64,000 bases of DNA, from assembly GCA_021846985.1 (NCBI GenBank), contig JAJZVX010000017.1, positions 1 to 64,000 on the forward strand. The letters run 5' to 3'. The number at the start of each line of letters is the position of its first letter. Position 1 is the first letter of the stretch. A model generated the notes under the pieces. That model did no database searches. It was given only the letters and a program-made list of their open reading frames with translations, and was not told the DNA's origin. A program made the translations under genes and the position numbers. This DNA is from Acidobacteriota bacterium. Lineage in GTDB: Bacteria; Acidobacteriota; Terriglobia; Terriglobales; Acidobacteriaceae. This document shows, in pieces, positions 9,715 to 18,973 of this stretch.

Positions 9715-12141
9715 TCACTCGTCGCGCAAAGCCGTCATGGGTTCGATCCGTGCGGCGCGGCGGGCCGGGAGCCAACTGGCGGCCATGGCAACTCCAGCGA
9801 TGGCGGCCGTGATGCCGGCAAAGATGCCGGGATCGCCGGGACTGACCTGATAGAGCAGGTTGGCGACGGCGTGGGCCAGGGCGGAGGCGAGAGCCAGGCC
9901 GGCGCAGACGCCGGCGGCCGTGAGCCAGGCGGCGCGGCGGAGGATCATGGCGAGAACGTCCTGGCGGCGGGCACCCATGGCGAGGCGGAGGCCGATTTCG
10001 CGGCTGCGCTCGCCGACGAGGTTGGCCATGACGCCGAAGATGCCGATGGCGGCGAGCAGAAGCGCCACCAGTGCGTCAAAGCCGAGCATGCCGGCGGTGT
10101 AAAACATGCCGGTCAGATTCTCGTGCATGAAGTGGGCGTAGCTCTGCATGGCGTCCAGGGGCAAGCCGGGGTCGATGCCGGCGAGAACCCGGCGGATGGC
10201 GGCGCCGAGAGACAGCGGATCGCCTTGGACGCCGATGGCGTAGGTGGCGCCGAGCTGTGGCTGTTGGGCCGTGTCCATGTAGACCGCGGCAGGGCGGTCG
10301 CGGAGCCAGAGGTTGTAGTTTGTTTCCCCTACCACCCCCACGATCGTCATCCACGGGGTTTGCGCGGGCGTCCCGGTCTCCATGCGGATGCGGCGGCCGA
10401 TGGGATTTTCCCCGTGGAAGTAGCGGTCTGCGTAGGATTGGCTGACGAGGGCGACGGGCCGGGAGCGGAGATCGTCGCTGGAGTTGAAGAGGCGACCGGC
10501 GACCAGCGGGATGTGGAAGGCGGAGAAGAATCCGGGGCTGACGGGAAGGCGGAGAGCGGGCCGGGACTGACCTGAGGCGACAGAGCGGTTTTCGATGTGG
10601 CTGTTGTCGACCCAGCCGTAGTCGGTGAAGGGGAGGGCGGTGGTGATTTCGGCGTAGCGGACGCCGGGCAAGGCGCGGATGCGGTCGAGGCTCTGGCTGA
10701 ACCACGCGGCTTGCTTCTCGGGGGTGTTGTAGCGCTCGGCGGGGAGGTGGACGTTGAAGGTGAGGACGCGGGCGGGGTGGTAGCGATCGGCAACATGCAG
10801 CATGCCGAGCATGCCCTTGCACATCAGGGCCGCGCCTACAACCAGGGCTACGGCGAGAGAGATTTGCGCGGCGGCGAGGAGGTTGCGGAGCCTGTGTCCG
10901 CGGGCGGCTCCGGCGACGGAACGCGAGCCGGCCTTGAGCTGATCGACGAGCCGGACGCGCACCGCGCCGAGGGCGGGAGCGAAGCCGGAGACGATGCCGG
11001 CCAGAATGGCCAGCAGGAGGGAGTAAACAAGAACGCGTCCGTTGAGCGAGATGTTGGACCAGCCGGACATGAAGCGGGCGACGCGCTCCGGCATGAAGTA
11101 GAGGAAGACACGCAGGTAGAAGGAGGCGAAGATGAGACCGCCGATGCCGCCGATGAGGCCGAGCAGGATGTTTTCCGTAAGCAACTGGCGCATGAGGCGG
11201 GCGCGGCCCGCGCCGAGGGCGGTGCGCATGGCGATCTCGGGACGGCGGACGATGCCGCGGGCGAATTGCAGGTTGGCGATGTTGGCGCAGACCACGAGCA
11301 GGACAAAGAGCGTGGCGCCCGCGATCAGGTTCATGTAGAGCGGGGTGTAATCGCCATTGAGGGTGGCCAGCAGCGGCTCGACGCGCACGGACCAGCCCTG
11401 GTTAGTGGCGGGATAGGCTTGGGCGAGGCGGTTGGCGATGAGATTCAATTCAGCCTGGGCCTGGCCGGGCGAGATGCCGGGGCGGAGGCGGCCGATGACC
11501 TGGTAGTCGTGGGAGCCGCGGTTGGCGAGCTGGGCTTCGGTGGGAGCAAAGGGGAGGAAGAAGTCGGCGGTGGAGGGATACTGCATGGATTTTGGCATGA
11601 CGCCGACGATGGTGTAGCTGCGGCGATTGAGCTCGACCTTGCGGCCGACGACACCGGGATCGGAGTCGAAGTGCGACTTCCAGAAGGGCCAGGTGAGGAC
11701 GGCGACGGAGTCGCGGCCGGGGCGCGTTTCATCGAGGTCGAAGAGGCGGCCGAGGAAGGCATGGGCGCGCAGGACGCTGAAGAATTTGGGCGTGATGAGC
11801 TCACCCTGTACGTGCGCGGCATCGCCGGCGCCGGTGAGGCTGAGGTCTACGGTTTCGCGCGCGGCCATCTCTTCAAAGGTTCTTGACTGGCGCTGCCAGT
11901 CTTCGAAGTTGGCCAGCGCGACCCACTGCAGGCTGCCGTGATTCTGCTGTTCCTGGACGGTGACCACCTGATCGAGTCCGGGGACGGCGAGGGGGCGGAG
12001 GACAACCGCGTCCATGACGCTGAAGCCGGCGGTGTTGGCGCCGATGCCGATGGCCAGCGTGGCGACGGCGATGAGGGTGAAGCCGGGCGACTTCCTCAAC
12101 TGGCGGAAGCCGAATTGCAAATCTTGCAGCAGGCGGTCCAT
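9715..12141 (-). CDS. ADOP-type ABC transporter permease (MacB/FtsX-like, duplicated)
   Basis: This 808-residue membrane protein has the hallmark start [20 protein letters not shown] followed by [20 protein letters not shown], the entry to a MacB-type periplasmic core domain. An FtsX permease domain lies near residues 285-400. A second periplasmic domain and a second FtsX domain follow, the latter holding [20 protein letters not shown]. This doubled arrangement is the acidobacterial duplicated orphan permease family. No ATPase gene adjoins it, as is usual for that family. The substrate is unknown; family members are often linked to antimicrobial peptide or lipoprotein export. It converges on the kinase gene with 24 bases between them, leaving little room for separate terminators. 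Confidence 0.92.
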   Translation of the reverse strand: MDRLLQDLQFGFRQLRKSPGFTLIAVATLAIGIGANTAGFSVMDAVVLRPLAVPGLDQVVTVQEQQNHGSLQWVALANFEDWQRQSRTFEEMAARETVDLSLTGAGDAAHVQGELITPKFFSVLRAHAFLGRLFDLDETRPGRDSVAVLTWPFWKSHFDSDPGVVGRKVELNRRSYTIVGVMPKSMQYPSTADFFLPFAPTEAQLANRGSHDYQVIGRLRPGISPGQAQAELNLIANRLAQAYPATNQGWSVRVEPLLATLNGDYTPLYMNLIAGATLFVLLVVCANIANLQFARGIVRRPEIAMRTALGAGRARLMRQLLTENILLGLIGGIGGLIFASFYLRVFLYFMPERVARFMSGWSNISLNGRVLVYSLLLAILAGIVSGFAPALGAVRVRLVDQLKAGSRSVAGAARGHRLRNLLAAAQISLAVALVVGAALMCKGMLGMLHVADRYHPARVLTFNVHLPAERYNTPEKQAAWFSQSLDRIRALPGVRYAEITTALPFTDYGWVDNSHIENRSVASGQSRPALRLPVSPGFFSAFHIPLVAGRLFNSSDDLRSRPVALVSQSYADRYFHGENPIGRRIRMETGTPAQTPWMTIVGVVGETNYNLWLRDRPAAVYMDTAQQPQLGATYAIGVQGDPLSLGAAIRRVLAGIDPGLPLDAMQSYAHFMHENLTGMFYTAGMLGFDALVALLLAAIGIFGVMANLVGERSREIGLRLAMGARRQDVLAMILRRAAWLTAAGVCAGLALASALAHAVANLLYQVSPGDPGIFAGITAAIAGVAMAASWLPARRAARIEPMTALRDE

Positions 12142-12303
12142 GGAATTCGGGCACCTCGCAGGGAGCGCTGGGAACTCACCCCGGGAAGAAGCATGTGCAC
12201 GGCCAAAAAATCAGACGGCTGACCTGCTGATTCTGCGTGGCTTGAGGGGATGGGTCGAAAACAGGAGATCGCCATCGTGTCCGGAAGCGAGAGCGGATGT
12301 TCG

Positions 12304-14610
12304 CTAACGGACAGATGAGGGAGCCGTGGAGGGCCGCGCCAGGAGGGGGCGAAGCCAGGCATTGGGCGGCGGAGCGGGATGGGCCATGCAGTGGCGGCTG
12401 GCGGTGAAGGGCTGCGCGTAAGAGCGGGTCACGTGGAGGCGGTCCATGACGATGTAGCGGGTGCGGAGTCCGCCGATGGACGGGGGAAGGCTGGCGGGCA
12501 GGAGCTTGCGGTCCACGTAGACCACCAGCGCGGCCTCGCGGGGGTTGTCGAGGCTTTGGCCGACGCCCACGCCAAAGAAAGCCGGGTTGCGGCGCAGGAG
12601 GCGGCGCGCGACCTGATCCTTGATGGCGATGGCGGAGCTGATTGCGGCGGCGGAGAGCGGCGGCGCCGCGGCGATAGAGGCGGTCTCCGGCGCCGATCCG
12701 AAGAGAACGGCGCGGGCGGTGGAGGGAATGACGGCGGTGCGGACGCCGGCGACCGCGTCCGGGACGGCGGCGGGTGTGTTCGGGTCCACGTAGACCAGCA
12801 GCGCGGCCTCGCCGGGAGCGTCGCTGCTTTTGCCGGCGGCGATGCCGAGGATACCGGCGGAGGGGCTGACCAGGGCGCGGGCCTGAGCCATGGCCTGCTG
12901 GGCGCGGGCGTTTTCAGCAGTGGAGAGCGTGCGGTTCTGGGCGGCCGAGACCGTGTTGTCGCCGTAGTTGAGGCAACTGACGGGATGGTCGGCGCCGCCG
13001 ACGAAGGTGTAGCTGGTTTTGCCGCCGGCCAGGGCGCCCAGCTCGGAGAGAACGTCGGGCGCGGGGCTGGTCATGGCCTGGCTTACGCCGTTTACGTCGG
13101 TTCCTCCGGCAAAGTAGAGGCCGACAGGCTCGGCGTTGGCGGCATCGACGACCAGGGAGCCGGAGTCGCCGGCGTCGCTGAAGGCGTTGCCGCTGACGGC
13201 GATCTGTCCGGTGTAGGTTTTGGTGAGATAGGGGCGTGTTTCGGCGCAGTCGAGGAAGTAATCGACGTTGACATCGACATCGACGGCGGAGACGCTGGCG
13301 CAGGTAAGGCCGGTGGTTCGTCCGCTTTTGGCGACATTCTGTGCCAGCCATGCGGCTTCTCCCTTTCCTCCAGAGGAGGAGACGCCGGGGGCGGCGGAGG
13401 CGAGAGAGCCGTCGGAGCGGCGGGGGCCGAGCTCGAGGATGCGGCCGGCGGGGTCAACGGCGCGGGAGGCAACCTGGGCGATGGCGGCATCGGCGTTTGT
13501 GGAGGGCGAACTGAGGGGGAGCCAGGCGGTGAGCGAGGCGACGGGGGAGATGCCGGCGCTGTCAGCGGCGGGGGCGCAGTTGTTGTCGATGAGGCCGGGC
13601 TGCACGATGGCGTCGCCCACGGTGGCCTGATCGCTGCGGGCCAGAACGTGGTTATTGCCAAGCAGGTACTGGCGGCCGCCGGAGTCCTGGATGAGCGAGC
13701 CGAGGGTGCCGCTGCAGCAGTCGACGATCTGGCTGCCGCTGGTGTCGTAGTCGTTGTTGTTGCCGCCGGAGGAGCCGAGGAGCATCTGGGAGAGCATCTG
13801 TTCCTGGTGCGCGGCGGGATTGCTGGAGACGCCGGCGGTGTTGAGGAGGATTTCGGCGGAGGTTGTGGCGGCGGAGCCGCCGACGGAGGCGACGACGAAG
13901 GTGGCGGCGTTGGCAGGGACGATGGCGGGGGCGGTGTAAGTGATGCGGCACGAGGTGAAGGCGCGGGCTTCGCGCTGGCAGACGGGATCGCCGAGGGAGC
14001 CGGCTCCCGCACCCGTGCCGGCGGGCGAACCGGCGAGGGCGAAACGGATGGGGGTGGAACCGCCGGCCTCAGCCAGGTAGCTGGTGATGGTGACCTGTCC
14101 GCCAGGGCCGAGGGCGACGTTTTCCGGGGTGAGGGGCTGGAGAAAGCCGGGTGTGACGGTAAGGACGGTGCTGGCGTGGGCGCCGGAGGGCATGGAGGCG
14201 GTGATCAGCACCTGAACGCGGTCGGCGGTAAGGTAGCTGGGCGGCGTGTACTCGCCCTGGGGCGTGATGGAGCCGGGGCCGCTGATGGGATCGCCGCCGG
14301 AAACGCGCCAGGTGACGGTGGAAGCGCCGTCAGGAGGGGTGGCGGCGAAACGGTAGACGCTACGGCCCAGGGCGTTGGTGGCGTTGCAGCCGGTACAGTT
14401 GGTGTCAATGGAGCCGGGTCCGGAGGCGATGGACAAGGACGTGCTGGAGGAGCCAGCCGTGATCAGGCTGCCGCCGCAACCGGAGGCCAGCAGGGCGAGG
14501 GGCAGAAGGAGCGGCGCGAGGAGCCGGCAGGGCAGGAGCGGCAGCCGCCGGGGGCGCCCAGTGACGAGCGGCAGCGGCCGTTCAACTCCGGTTTGCTTGC
14601 AGGACGCCAA
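12304..14610 (-). CDS. Lipoprotein with trypsin-like serine protease domain
   Basis: This 768-residue protein has an N-terminal export helix ending in a lipobox (LLASGCGG, acylated Cys about position 46). Two bacterial Ig-like segments follow at roughly 50-280. A chymotrypsin-fold domain then carries a readable catalytic triad: His321 in LGNNHVLA, Asp374 in TNADAAIA and Ser483 in DAGDSGSLV. The C-terminus holds two related modules of about 50 residues (GILGIAAGKSSDAPGEAALL and FFGVGVGQSLDNPREAALVV), an internal duplication. It is likely anchored to an envelope membrane and faces the periplasm or cell surface. The triad suggests activity, but no substrate is implied by the neighbours. The whole gene has strong GC skew, which creates a long open frame on the opposite strand. 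Confidence 0.78.
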   Translation of the reverse strand: MASCKQTGVERPLPLVTGRPRRLPLLPCRLLAPLLLPLALLASGCGGSLITAGSSSTSLSIASGPGSIDTNCTGCNATNALGRSVYRFAATPPDGASTVTWRVSGGDPISGPGSITPQGEYTPPSYLTADRVQVLITASMPSGAHASTVLTVTPGFLQPLTPENVALGPGGQVTITSYLAEAGGSTPIRFALAGSPAGTGAGAGSLGDPVCQREARAFTSCRITYTAPAIVPANAATFVVASVGGSAATTSAEILLNTAGVSSNPAAHQEQMLSQMLLGSSGGNNNDYDTSGSQIVDCCSGTLGSLIQDSGGRQYLLGNNHVLARSDQATVGDAIVQPGLIDNNCAPAADSAGISPVASLTAWLPLSSPSTNADAAIAQVASRAVDPAGRILELGPRRSDGSLASAAPGVSSSGGKGEAAWLAQNVAKSGRTTGLTCASVSAVDVDVNVDYFLDCAETRPYLTKTYTGQIAVSGNAFSDAGDSGSLVVDAANAEPVGLYFAGGTDVNGVSQAMTSPAPDVLSELGALAGGKTSYTFVGGADHPVSCLNYGDNTVSAAQNRTLSTAENARAQQAMAQARALVSPSAGILGIAAGKSSDAPGEAALLVYVDPNTPAAVPDAVAGVRTAVIPSTARAVLFGSAPETASIAAAPPLSAAAISSAIAIKDQVARRLLRRNPAFFGVGVGQSLDNPREAALVVYVDRKLLPASLPPSIGGLRTRYIVMDRLHVTRSYAQPFTASRHCMAHPAPPPNAWLRPLLARPSTAPSSVR

Positions 14611-14869
14611 TATCCCGATTCCTTACGCATTGTGATGCGTTGTGCGGCACTCAGTGTACACGCCGGTCTGGTGCGACAACAGGGGAAAGAGAAGGCCGGA
14701 CGATTCAGGACGGCCGTAAAGGGGCCTGTCCCCATTTGAGACGGCGCAAAGCCCGTGCGCCGCGAGGCCCTGGAGAGACAGAACTCCCCCATCTATGATC
14801 GCATTTCCGCGCGCGGATCGCGAGGCCGGGAACGGGATGCGAGATCGTGCGGCGGCCGGCCTGGCCGGT

Positions 14870-15165
14870 CTCGGCGCTGGCCACGGACTCCAGGCCGCGG
14901 GGCTTCGCTCTCGAATGCGCCTATCTTGTACTGCTGAATCTGGCCCGAGAGCGTGGCCGGGAATGCGGTGACGAAGCGGATGTGCTCGCGAATCTTGTCG
15001 CAGGCGGTCTGGCCCCGGCAGAACTCCTTGATTTCTTCCCCGGTGCATGCGGCGCCCGGACGAGGGCCAACCCAGGCGCAGACGATCTCGCCGAGACGCG
15101 CGTTGGGAATGCCGCCACCTGCACCTCCTTCTGTGGGCGTTCCGGGCCGGACCCCGCTCCTCCCT
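14870..15165 (-). pseudogene. Remnant of an acyl-CoA synthetase C-terminal domain
   Basis: The minus strand reads RPQKEVQVAAFP in one frame and then, after a one-base shift near 15110, NARLGEIVCAWVGPRPGA, EEIKEFCRGQTACDKIR, EHIRFVTAFPATLSGQIQQY and K. This matches the AMP-binding C-terminal domain of fatty-acyl-CoA ligases (EVQVVGVPDARYGEEVCAWV, EEIRAFCRG, the FP-T-TGKIQK hinge-to-end segment). The ATP-binding core is absent. The catalytic Lys of GKIQ is replaced (GQIQ). Truncation, frameshift and loss of the lysine together indicate a decayed gene. It occupies most of the otherwise empty 600 bases between the lipoprotein and the oxidoreductase. Confidence 0.7.
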
Positions 15166-15207
15166 GGCGCGCTCGCGGCCGGGCGCACACCCGGCCCGCG
15201 AATGTGG

Positions 15208-16215
15208 CTACTTTTCCACCTCCACCCACTGGCCGGACTGGCCGGAGCGGAAGACAGCCTCGATGACGGCCATATTCTTGATCCCCATCTCCAGCGTGAC
15301 CGGAACCGGGCGGCCTTCGAGAATAGCCTTCGAGAACTCTTCGCCCTGGACGGTGTATTGATCGCAGATGGGGAGTTCCTCGGTGACGAGGCCTGCGCCG
15401 GTGAGGTCGCCGTTGTCGAGGAAGATACGCATGGGGCGGTCAGGCAGGGCGTTGAAGGGGATCTCGATTTCGATGCGGCCGGTGGTGCCGAGCAACTGCA
15501 CGCGCTGGTAGGGAACCATCTGGGTGCCGCAGGTGAAGGTGGCCTGGCCGGTGGGAAAGTCGAGGATGGCCGAGGCGAGGCGGTCGGTGTGGAAGGCGGG
15601 GTCGCGCTCGATGAGGCCGACGACGCGGGTGGGCTCGGCGCCGAAGCCGGCGCGGGCCGCCTGAATGCAGTAGCAGCCGATGTCGAGCATGGCGCCGCCG
15701 CCGCAGTCGGCGCGGTTGCGGATGTTGTTGGGGTCAAGAAGGAAGTAGCTGAAGAGGGTGTTGACGCTGCGCAGTTGGCCGATGCGGCCTTCAGCGATGA
15801 GCTGCTCGACGCGGCGCCACTGGGGGTGGGTGCGGATCATGAAGGCTTCGCCGATCTGGACGCCGGCGCGGTCGCGGACGGGGAGGAGCGATTTAGCCTC
15901 CGCGACGGTGAGCGAGAGGGGTTTTTCGCAGAGGACGTGCTTGCCGGCCTCGGCGGCCTTGATGGTCCAGGGGACGTGGAGCTGGTTGGGAAGCGGGTTG
16001 TAGACCACATCGACATGGGGGTCTGCGAGGAGCTCCTCATAGGAGCCGTAGGCGGTGGGAATGCCCAGAGTCTCGGCGGCTTTGCGGGCTTTGGCCAGGT
16101 CGCGGGAGGCGATGGCCTGAAGGGTGACGTGCTCGCACTGGCGCATGGCGGGCAAAACTTTGGCGAGGCCGATATCGGCGGTGCTGAGGATGCCCCAGCG
16201 AAGCTTGGTAGACAT
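15208..16215 (-). CDS. Gfo/Idh/MocA family NAD(P)-dependent oxidoreductase
   Basis: This 335-residue cytoplasmic enzyme starts KLRWGILSTADIGLAKVLPA, a Rossmann motif of the glucose-fructose oxidoreductase family. AGKHVLCEKPLSL holds the family EKP motif whose Lys helps catalysis. The C-terminal alpha/beta domain includes GGGAMLDIGCYCI, where the Asp and the following His/Tyr-like residues normally help proton transfer; here the usual GxxDxGxH pattern ends in Cys rather than His. The ATG at 16215 is preferred; one at 16224 adds three residues. It is divergent from the nitrilase-like gene. The substrate is unknown; this family oxidises or reduces sugars and inositols. Confidence 0.88.
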   Translation of the reverse strand: MSTKLRWGILSTADIGLAKVLPAMRQCEHVTLQAIASRDLAKARKAAETLGIPTAYGSYEELLADPHVDVVYNPLPNQLHVPWTIKAAEAGKHVLCEKPLSLTVAEAKSLLPVRDRAGVQIGEAFMIRTHPQWRRVEQLIAEGRIGQLRSVNTLFSYFLLDPNNIRNRADCGGGAMLDIGCYCIQAARAGFGAEPTRVVGLIERDPAFHTDRLASAILDFPTGQATFTCGTQMVPYQRVQLLGTTGRIEIEIPFNALPDRPMRIFLDNGDLTGAGLVTEELPICDQYTVQGEEFSKAILEGRPVPVTLEMGIKNMAVIEAVFRSGQSGQWVEVEK

Positions 16216-16367
16216 GCGCCCCATGATAAACGGCGGCGGCGCAGTGTGGGCAAAGGAATTCTGAACGGGGCAATCGCAGGGGGGCGAGGTTTTGCCGTAT
16301 CGTGGGAGGCAAGAGCGCCGGGGGGTCGCGGAGTGAGCGATGGCGGCCGGACGGAGGGGCAGGGAAG

Positions 16368-17237
16368 ATGCGAGGAGCAGCGTGCCTGGCAGTGGCGATG
16401 GGGATGTTTCTGGCGGCGGCGGGGGCGGGAAGCGCGCAGGCTGACGGGCCGCGCGAGATCCGGGTTGCGGGAGCGCACATTGCCGTGACGCGGGACGTGA
16501 AGGCGAACCTGGCGGCAATGGAGCGGGCGCTGCGCTATGCGGAGAGGGAAAAGGCCGACATCCTGCTGACGCCGGAGTGCGCGCTGAGCGGATATGTGGC
16601 GGATTTCGACGAACCGGCCACGGTGGCCGCGCTCGAGCGGATTCGGGCGGAGGCGCGCGCGGCGGGGGTGGCGCTGGCGCTGGGAACCTGTTACCGGGAG
16701 CCGGAGGATGGGAAGAAATACGATGAGCTGCGGTTCTATACGAACGGAGGCGCGTATCTGGGTTTCCACGCCAAGATTTTGCTCTGCGCGCGGGTGGCGC
16801 GGCCGTCGCAGGGGGACGAGATCCACCACTTTTCGACCCGGCCGCTGCGGACCTTCGAGGTGAAGGGGATCACGGTGGGCGGGTTGATCTGCAATGATCT
16901 GTGGGCAAATCCGGAGTACACGCCCGAGGCGGACACGCACCTGAGCCAGCAACTGGCGCAGAAAGGGGCGCAAATCATTTTTCAGGCGGTGAACAGCGGA
17001 GAGGCCAAGGGCGCGGAACTGGAGACGAACCGGCACTTTCACGAGGCGAATCTGAAGATGCGGGCGCGCGCGGGGAAGGTCTGGATTGTGACCGTGGACG
17101 CGCTGAGCAACCGGCCGGGATTTTCGAACCAGGCGCCATCAGGCGTGATGGACCCGGAGGGACACTGGGCGGTGCGGGTTATGAGCAACAAGGAAAAGTT
17201 CTTTGCGTATACGATCCGGCTGCATGGGAAGAAGTAA
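16368..17237 (+). CDS. Exported carbon-nitrogen hydrolase (nitrilase superfamily)
   Basis: This 289-residue protein has a cleavable signal peptide (MRGAACLAVAMGMFLAAAGA, likely cut near GSAQA). The nitrilase-superfamily domain shows the full Glu-Lys-Cys triad: E70 in LTPECALSGY, K136 in GFHAKILLC and C175 in GGLICNDLW. Members cleave amides, nitriles or carbamoyl groups; most are cytoplasmic, so export is unusual. An AGGGAAG sequence directly precedes the ATG. A 10-bp inverted repeat about 64 bases downstream may end transcription before the oppositely oriented tRNA. The substrate is unknown; extracytoplasmic amides are an inference from the signal peptide. Confidence 0.85.
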   Translation: MRGAACLAVAMGMFLAAAGAGSAQADGPREIRVAGAHIAVTRDVKANLAAMERALRYAEREKADILLTPECALSGYVADFDEPATVAALERIRAEARAAGVALALGTCYREPEDGKKYDELRFYTNGGAYLGFHAKILLCARVARPSQGDEIHHFSTRPLRTFEVKGITVGGLICNDLWANPEYTPEADTHLSQQLAQKGAQIIFQAVNSGEAKGAELETNRHFHEANLKMRARAGKVWIVTVDALSNRPGFSNQAPSGVMDPEGHWAVRVMSNKEKFFAYTIRLHGKK

Positions 17238-17300
17238 GCGCGGGAGGCGAACCGCTTGGACGGAGCCTGGGAAGGTTGGGCGGCGCCTGGGAAGGCTGAA

Positions 17301-17328
17301 CCATAAACCATCGGAAAAATGTGGTTTA

Positions 17329-17331
<3 letters not shown>
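17301..17331. terminator. 10-bp inverted repeat between nitrilase gene and tRNA
   Basis: CCATAAACCA (17301-17310) and TGGTTTATGG (17322-17331) are exact inverted copies around an 11-base loop. The repeat lies downstream of both the plus-strand nitrilase gene and the minus-strand tRNA, so it could end transcription both ways. The right arm includes the three bases that encode the tRNA 3' CCA. Confidence 0.5.
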
Positions 17332-17403
<72 letters not shown>

Positions 17404-17515
17404 TCGCGAAGGAGCCGGCAGCGGACGCGCCAGCGAGGGTTCCCGTAGGGTAGAGTAGCACCAGCAGGGCCTTGCGGCCAAACCGCGGCAGGCGCCTGCC
17501 CGGCGAAGACCCATC

Positions 17516-18343
17516 ATGCGCATTGGCGACAGACGAAAAAACTCCGGCATGGACTTGCCCCGTGACGGGCAGATGACCGTGCGTCAGGAGACGGAGGCCT
17601 GGGCTGAGGGCGAAGGTAGGACAGAGGCAGGAGCGGAAAACGTACTGGGAGCGCAACCTTCCGGGCGGGGCGGGGTTGAAGCGGATATGGCGACCCTCGT
17701 CCTGGACAACACGGCGCTGGGGAGCGGCCCGGCCCAGCCTGCCGGGCGGCCACAGAGCCCGATGACGGCGACGGCGGAGAACGACGCAGCGGTCATGCTG
17801 CGGGTGGCAGCGGGCGACGAAGCGGGATTCGCCTATCTGGTGGAGAAATACCACCGGCAGATGATTCATTTTCTCTATCGGATGGTGCACAACCAGGCGG
17901 TGGCCGAAGAGATGGCGCAGGAGGTGTTTCTGCGGGTGTACCGGTCGCGGGCGAGCTACCGGGCGGAGGCTAAGTTCACGACGTGGCTTTACCGGATTGC
18001 GACCAACCTTGCGGTGAATTACGCGCGGGACACCAAGCACGAACGGGGCGCGCAGGCGGTATACCTGGACGCGCCGGACCCGGAGACGGGAAGCTTGCCG
18101 GAGGTGGCCGGCAATGAGCCGACGGCCGAACAAAAACTGCTGCGCGAAGAACGGATGGCGGCCATCCGGCGCCATGTGTTGGAACTGCCGGAGCGGCAGC
18201 GGATGGCGGTGCTGATGCACAAGTATCAGGGGATGGATTACCGGCAGATTGGCGAGGTGCTCAGGCTGAGCGAGTCGGCGACCAAGTCGCTGCTGTTCCG
18301 GGCCTACCAGACGCTCCGGGACAGGTTGAAGGATTTTGTTTGA
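17516..18343 (+). CDS. ECF-type RNA polymerase sigma factor
   Basis: The core (from about residue 88) contains sigma-2 (DEAGFAYLVEKYHRQMIHFL, AEEMAQEVFLRVYRS, TWLYRIATNLAVNYARD) and sigma-4 (LPERQRMAVLMHKYQGMDYR, RLSESATKSLLFRAYQTLR). This is a group IV sigma factor that directs RNA polymerase to a small regulon. The frame is 275 residues long from 17516, versus about 190 for most of the family. In-frame ATGs at 17687 and 17762 would remove a low-complexity N-terminal extension, and 17762 gives the normal size. The zinc-finger anti-sigma gene follows at once, so activity is probably controlled by sequestration at the membrane. Confidence 0.88.
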   Translation: MRIGDRRKNSGMDLPRDGQMTVRQETEAWAEGEGRTEAGAENVLGAQPSGRGGVEADMATLVLDNTALGSGPAQPAGRPQSPMTATAENDAAVMLRVAAGDEAGFAYLVEKYHRQMIHFLYRMVHNQAVAEEMAQEVFLRVYRSRASYRAEAKFTTWLYRIATNLAVNYARDTKHERGAQAVYLDAPDPETGSLPEVAGNEPTAEQKLLREERMAAIRRHVLELPERQRMAVLMHKYQGMDYRQIGEVLRLSESATKSLLFRAYQTLRDRLKDFV

Positions 18344-18384
18344 GTGGAAAGAGCCGGGCTGCACCGGCAGAGTTGGGGGCTCCG

Positions 18385-18909
18385 ATGGAACGTATGTTGA
18401 AACCCGCAAACAGTTGCCATGGGATGGACGAGGGATTGGCCGAGCTGCTGCTGGAACCGAAGGCGGGACGCGCGGGCGCGTCGGCGCGGGCTCGGGAGCA
18501 TGTGCGGGAGTGCGCGCGGTGTGGCGGGGAGTTGCAGGAGTTGCGGGCGACGATGGCTCTTCTGGACAGTTGGGATGGGCCGGAGCCAAGCGCCTACTTT
18601 CTGAGCCGGCTGGAGGCGCGTTTGCGGGAGGAGCGGGAGGCGGCGCCAGCGGGATGGTGGAGCCGTCTGCGGGCGCGGATGATGTATGGCCCCGGGCCGC
18701 ATGTGCGTCCGCTGGCGGCGATGGCGCTAACGATGATTCTGCTGGTGGGCGGGGGGACGTACCTGGGAATCACGAACTGGGATCAACCCGCGCCGCCGCC
18801 GCAACCGGGGAATGCGGCGATGGTGCACGACCTGGAAACGCTGGCCACGAACGCGCAACTGCTGGACCAGTTGGAAACGATCTCGGATTCCGACAACAAC
18901 GGAGACTAA
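18385..18909 (+). CDS. Zinc-finger transmembrane anti-sigma factor
   Basis: This 174-residue protein has an N-terminal ZAS-like motif: REHVRECARCGGEL gives the H-x3-C-x2-C pattern that binds zinc in anti-sigma factors. A single membrane helix follows near residues 110-130 (LAAMALTMILLVGGGTYLG). A short outer tail ends the protein. It should hold the upstream sigma factor at the cytoplasmic membrane until a signal releases it. The ATG at 18385 follows GGGGG; a TTG at 18340 overlapping the sigma stop would add 15 residues and give tight coupling. The C-terminal tail is only about 40 residues, so the signal may come through a partner such as the next gene product. Confidence 0.8.
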   Translation: MERMLKPANSCHGMDEGLAELLLEPKAGRAGASARAREHVRECARCGGELQELRATMALLDSWDGPEPSAYFLSRLEARLREEREAAPAGWWSRLRARMMYGPGPHVRPLAAMALTMILLVGGGTYLGITNWDQPAPPPQPGNAAMVHDLETLATNAQLLDQLETISDSDNNGD

Positions 18910-18973
18910 GGACGGATTGGGCGCGGCCGGGATGGGGGTTGCGGAGAAGGTTTGACCGCAAAAAGCCGCAGGA

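Noticed and set aside
12379..14739. A 786-codon plus-strand frame of Gly/Ala/Val/Asp-rich sequence
   Set aside because: It is antisense to the lipoprotein, which has a lipobox and a catalytic triad. The plus frame has only low-complexity Gly/Ala sequence.
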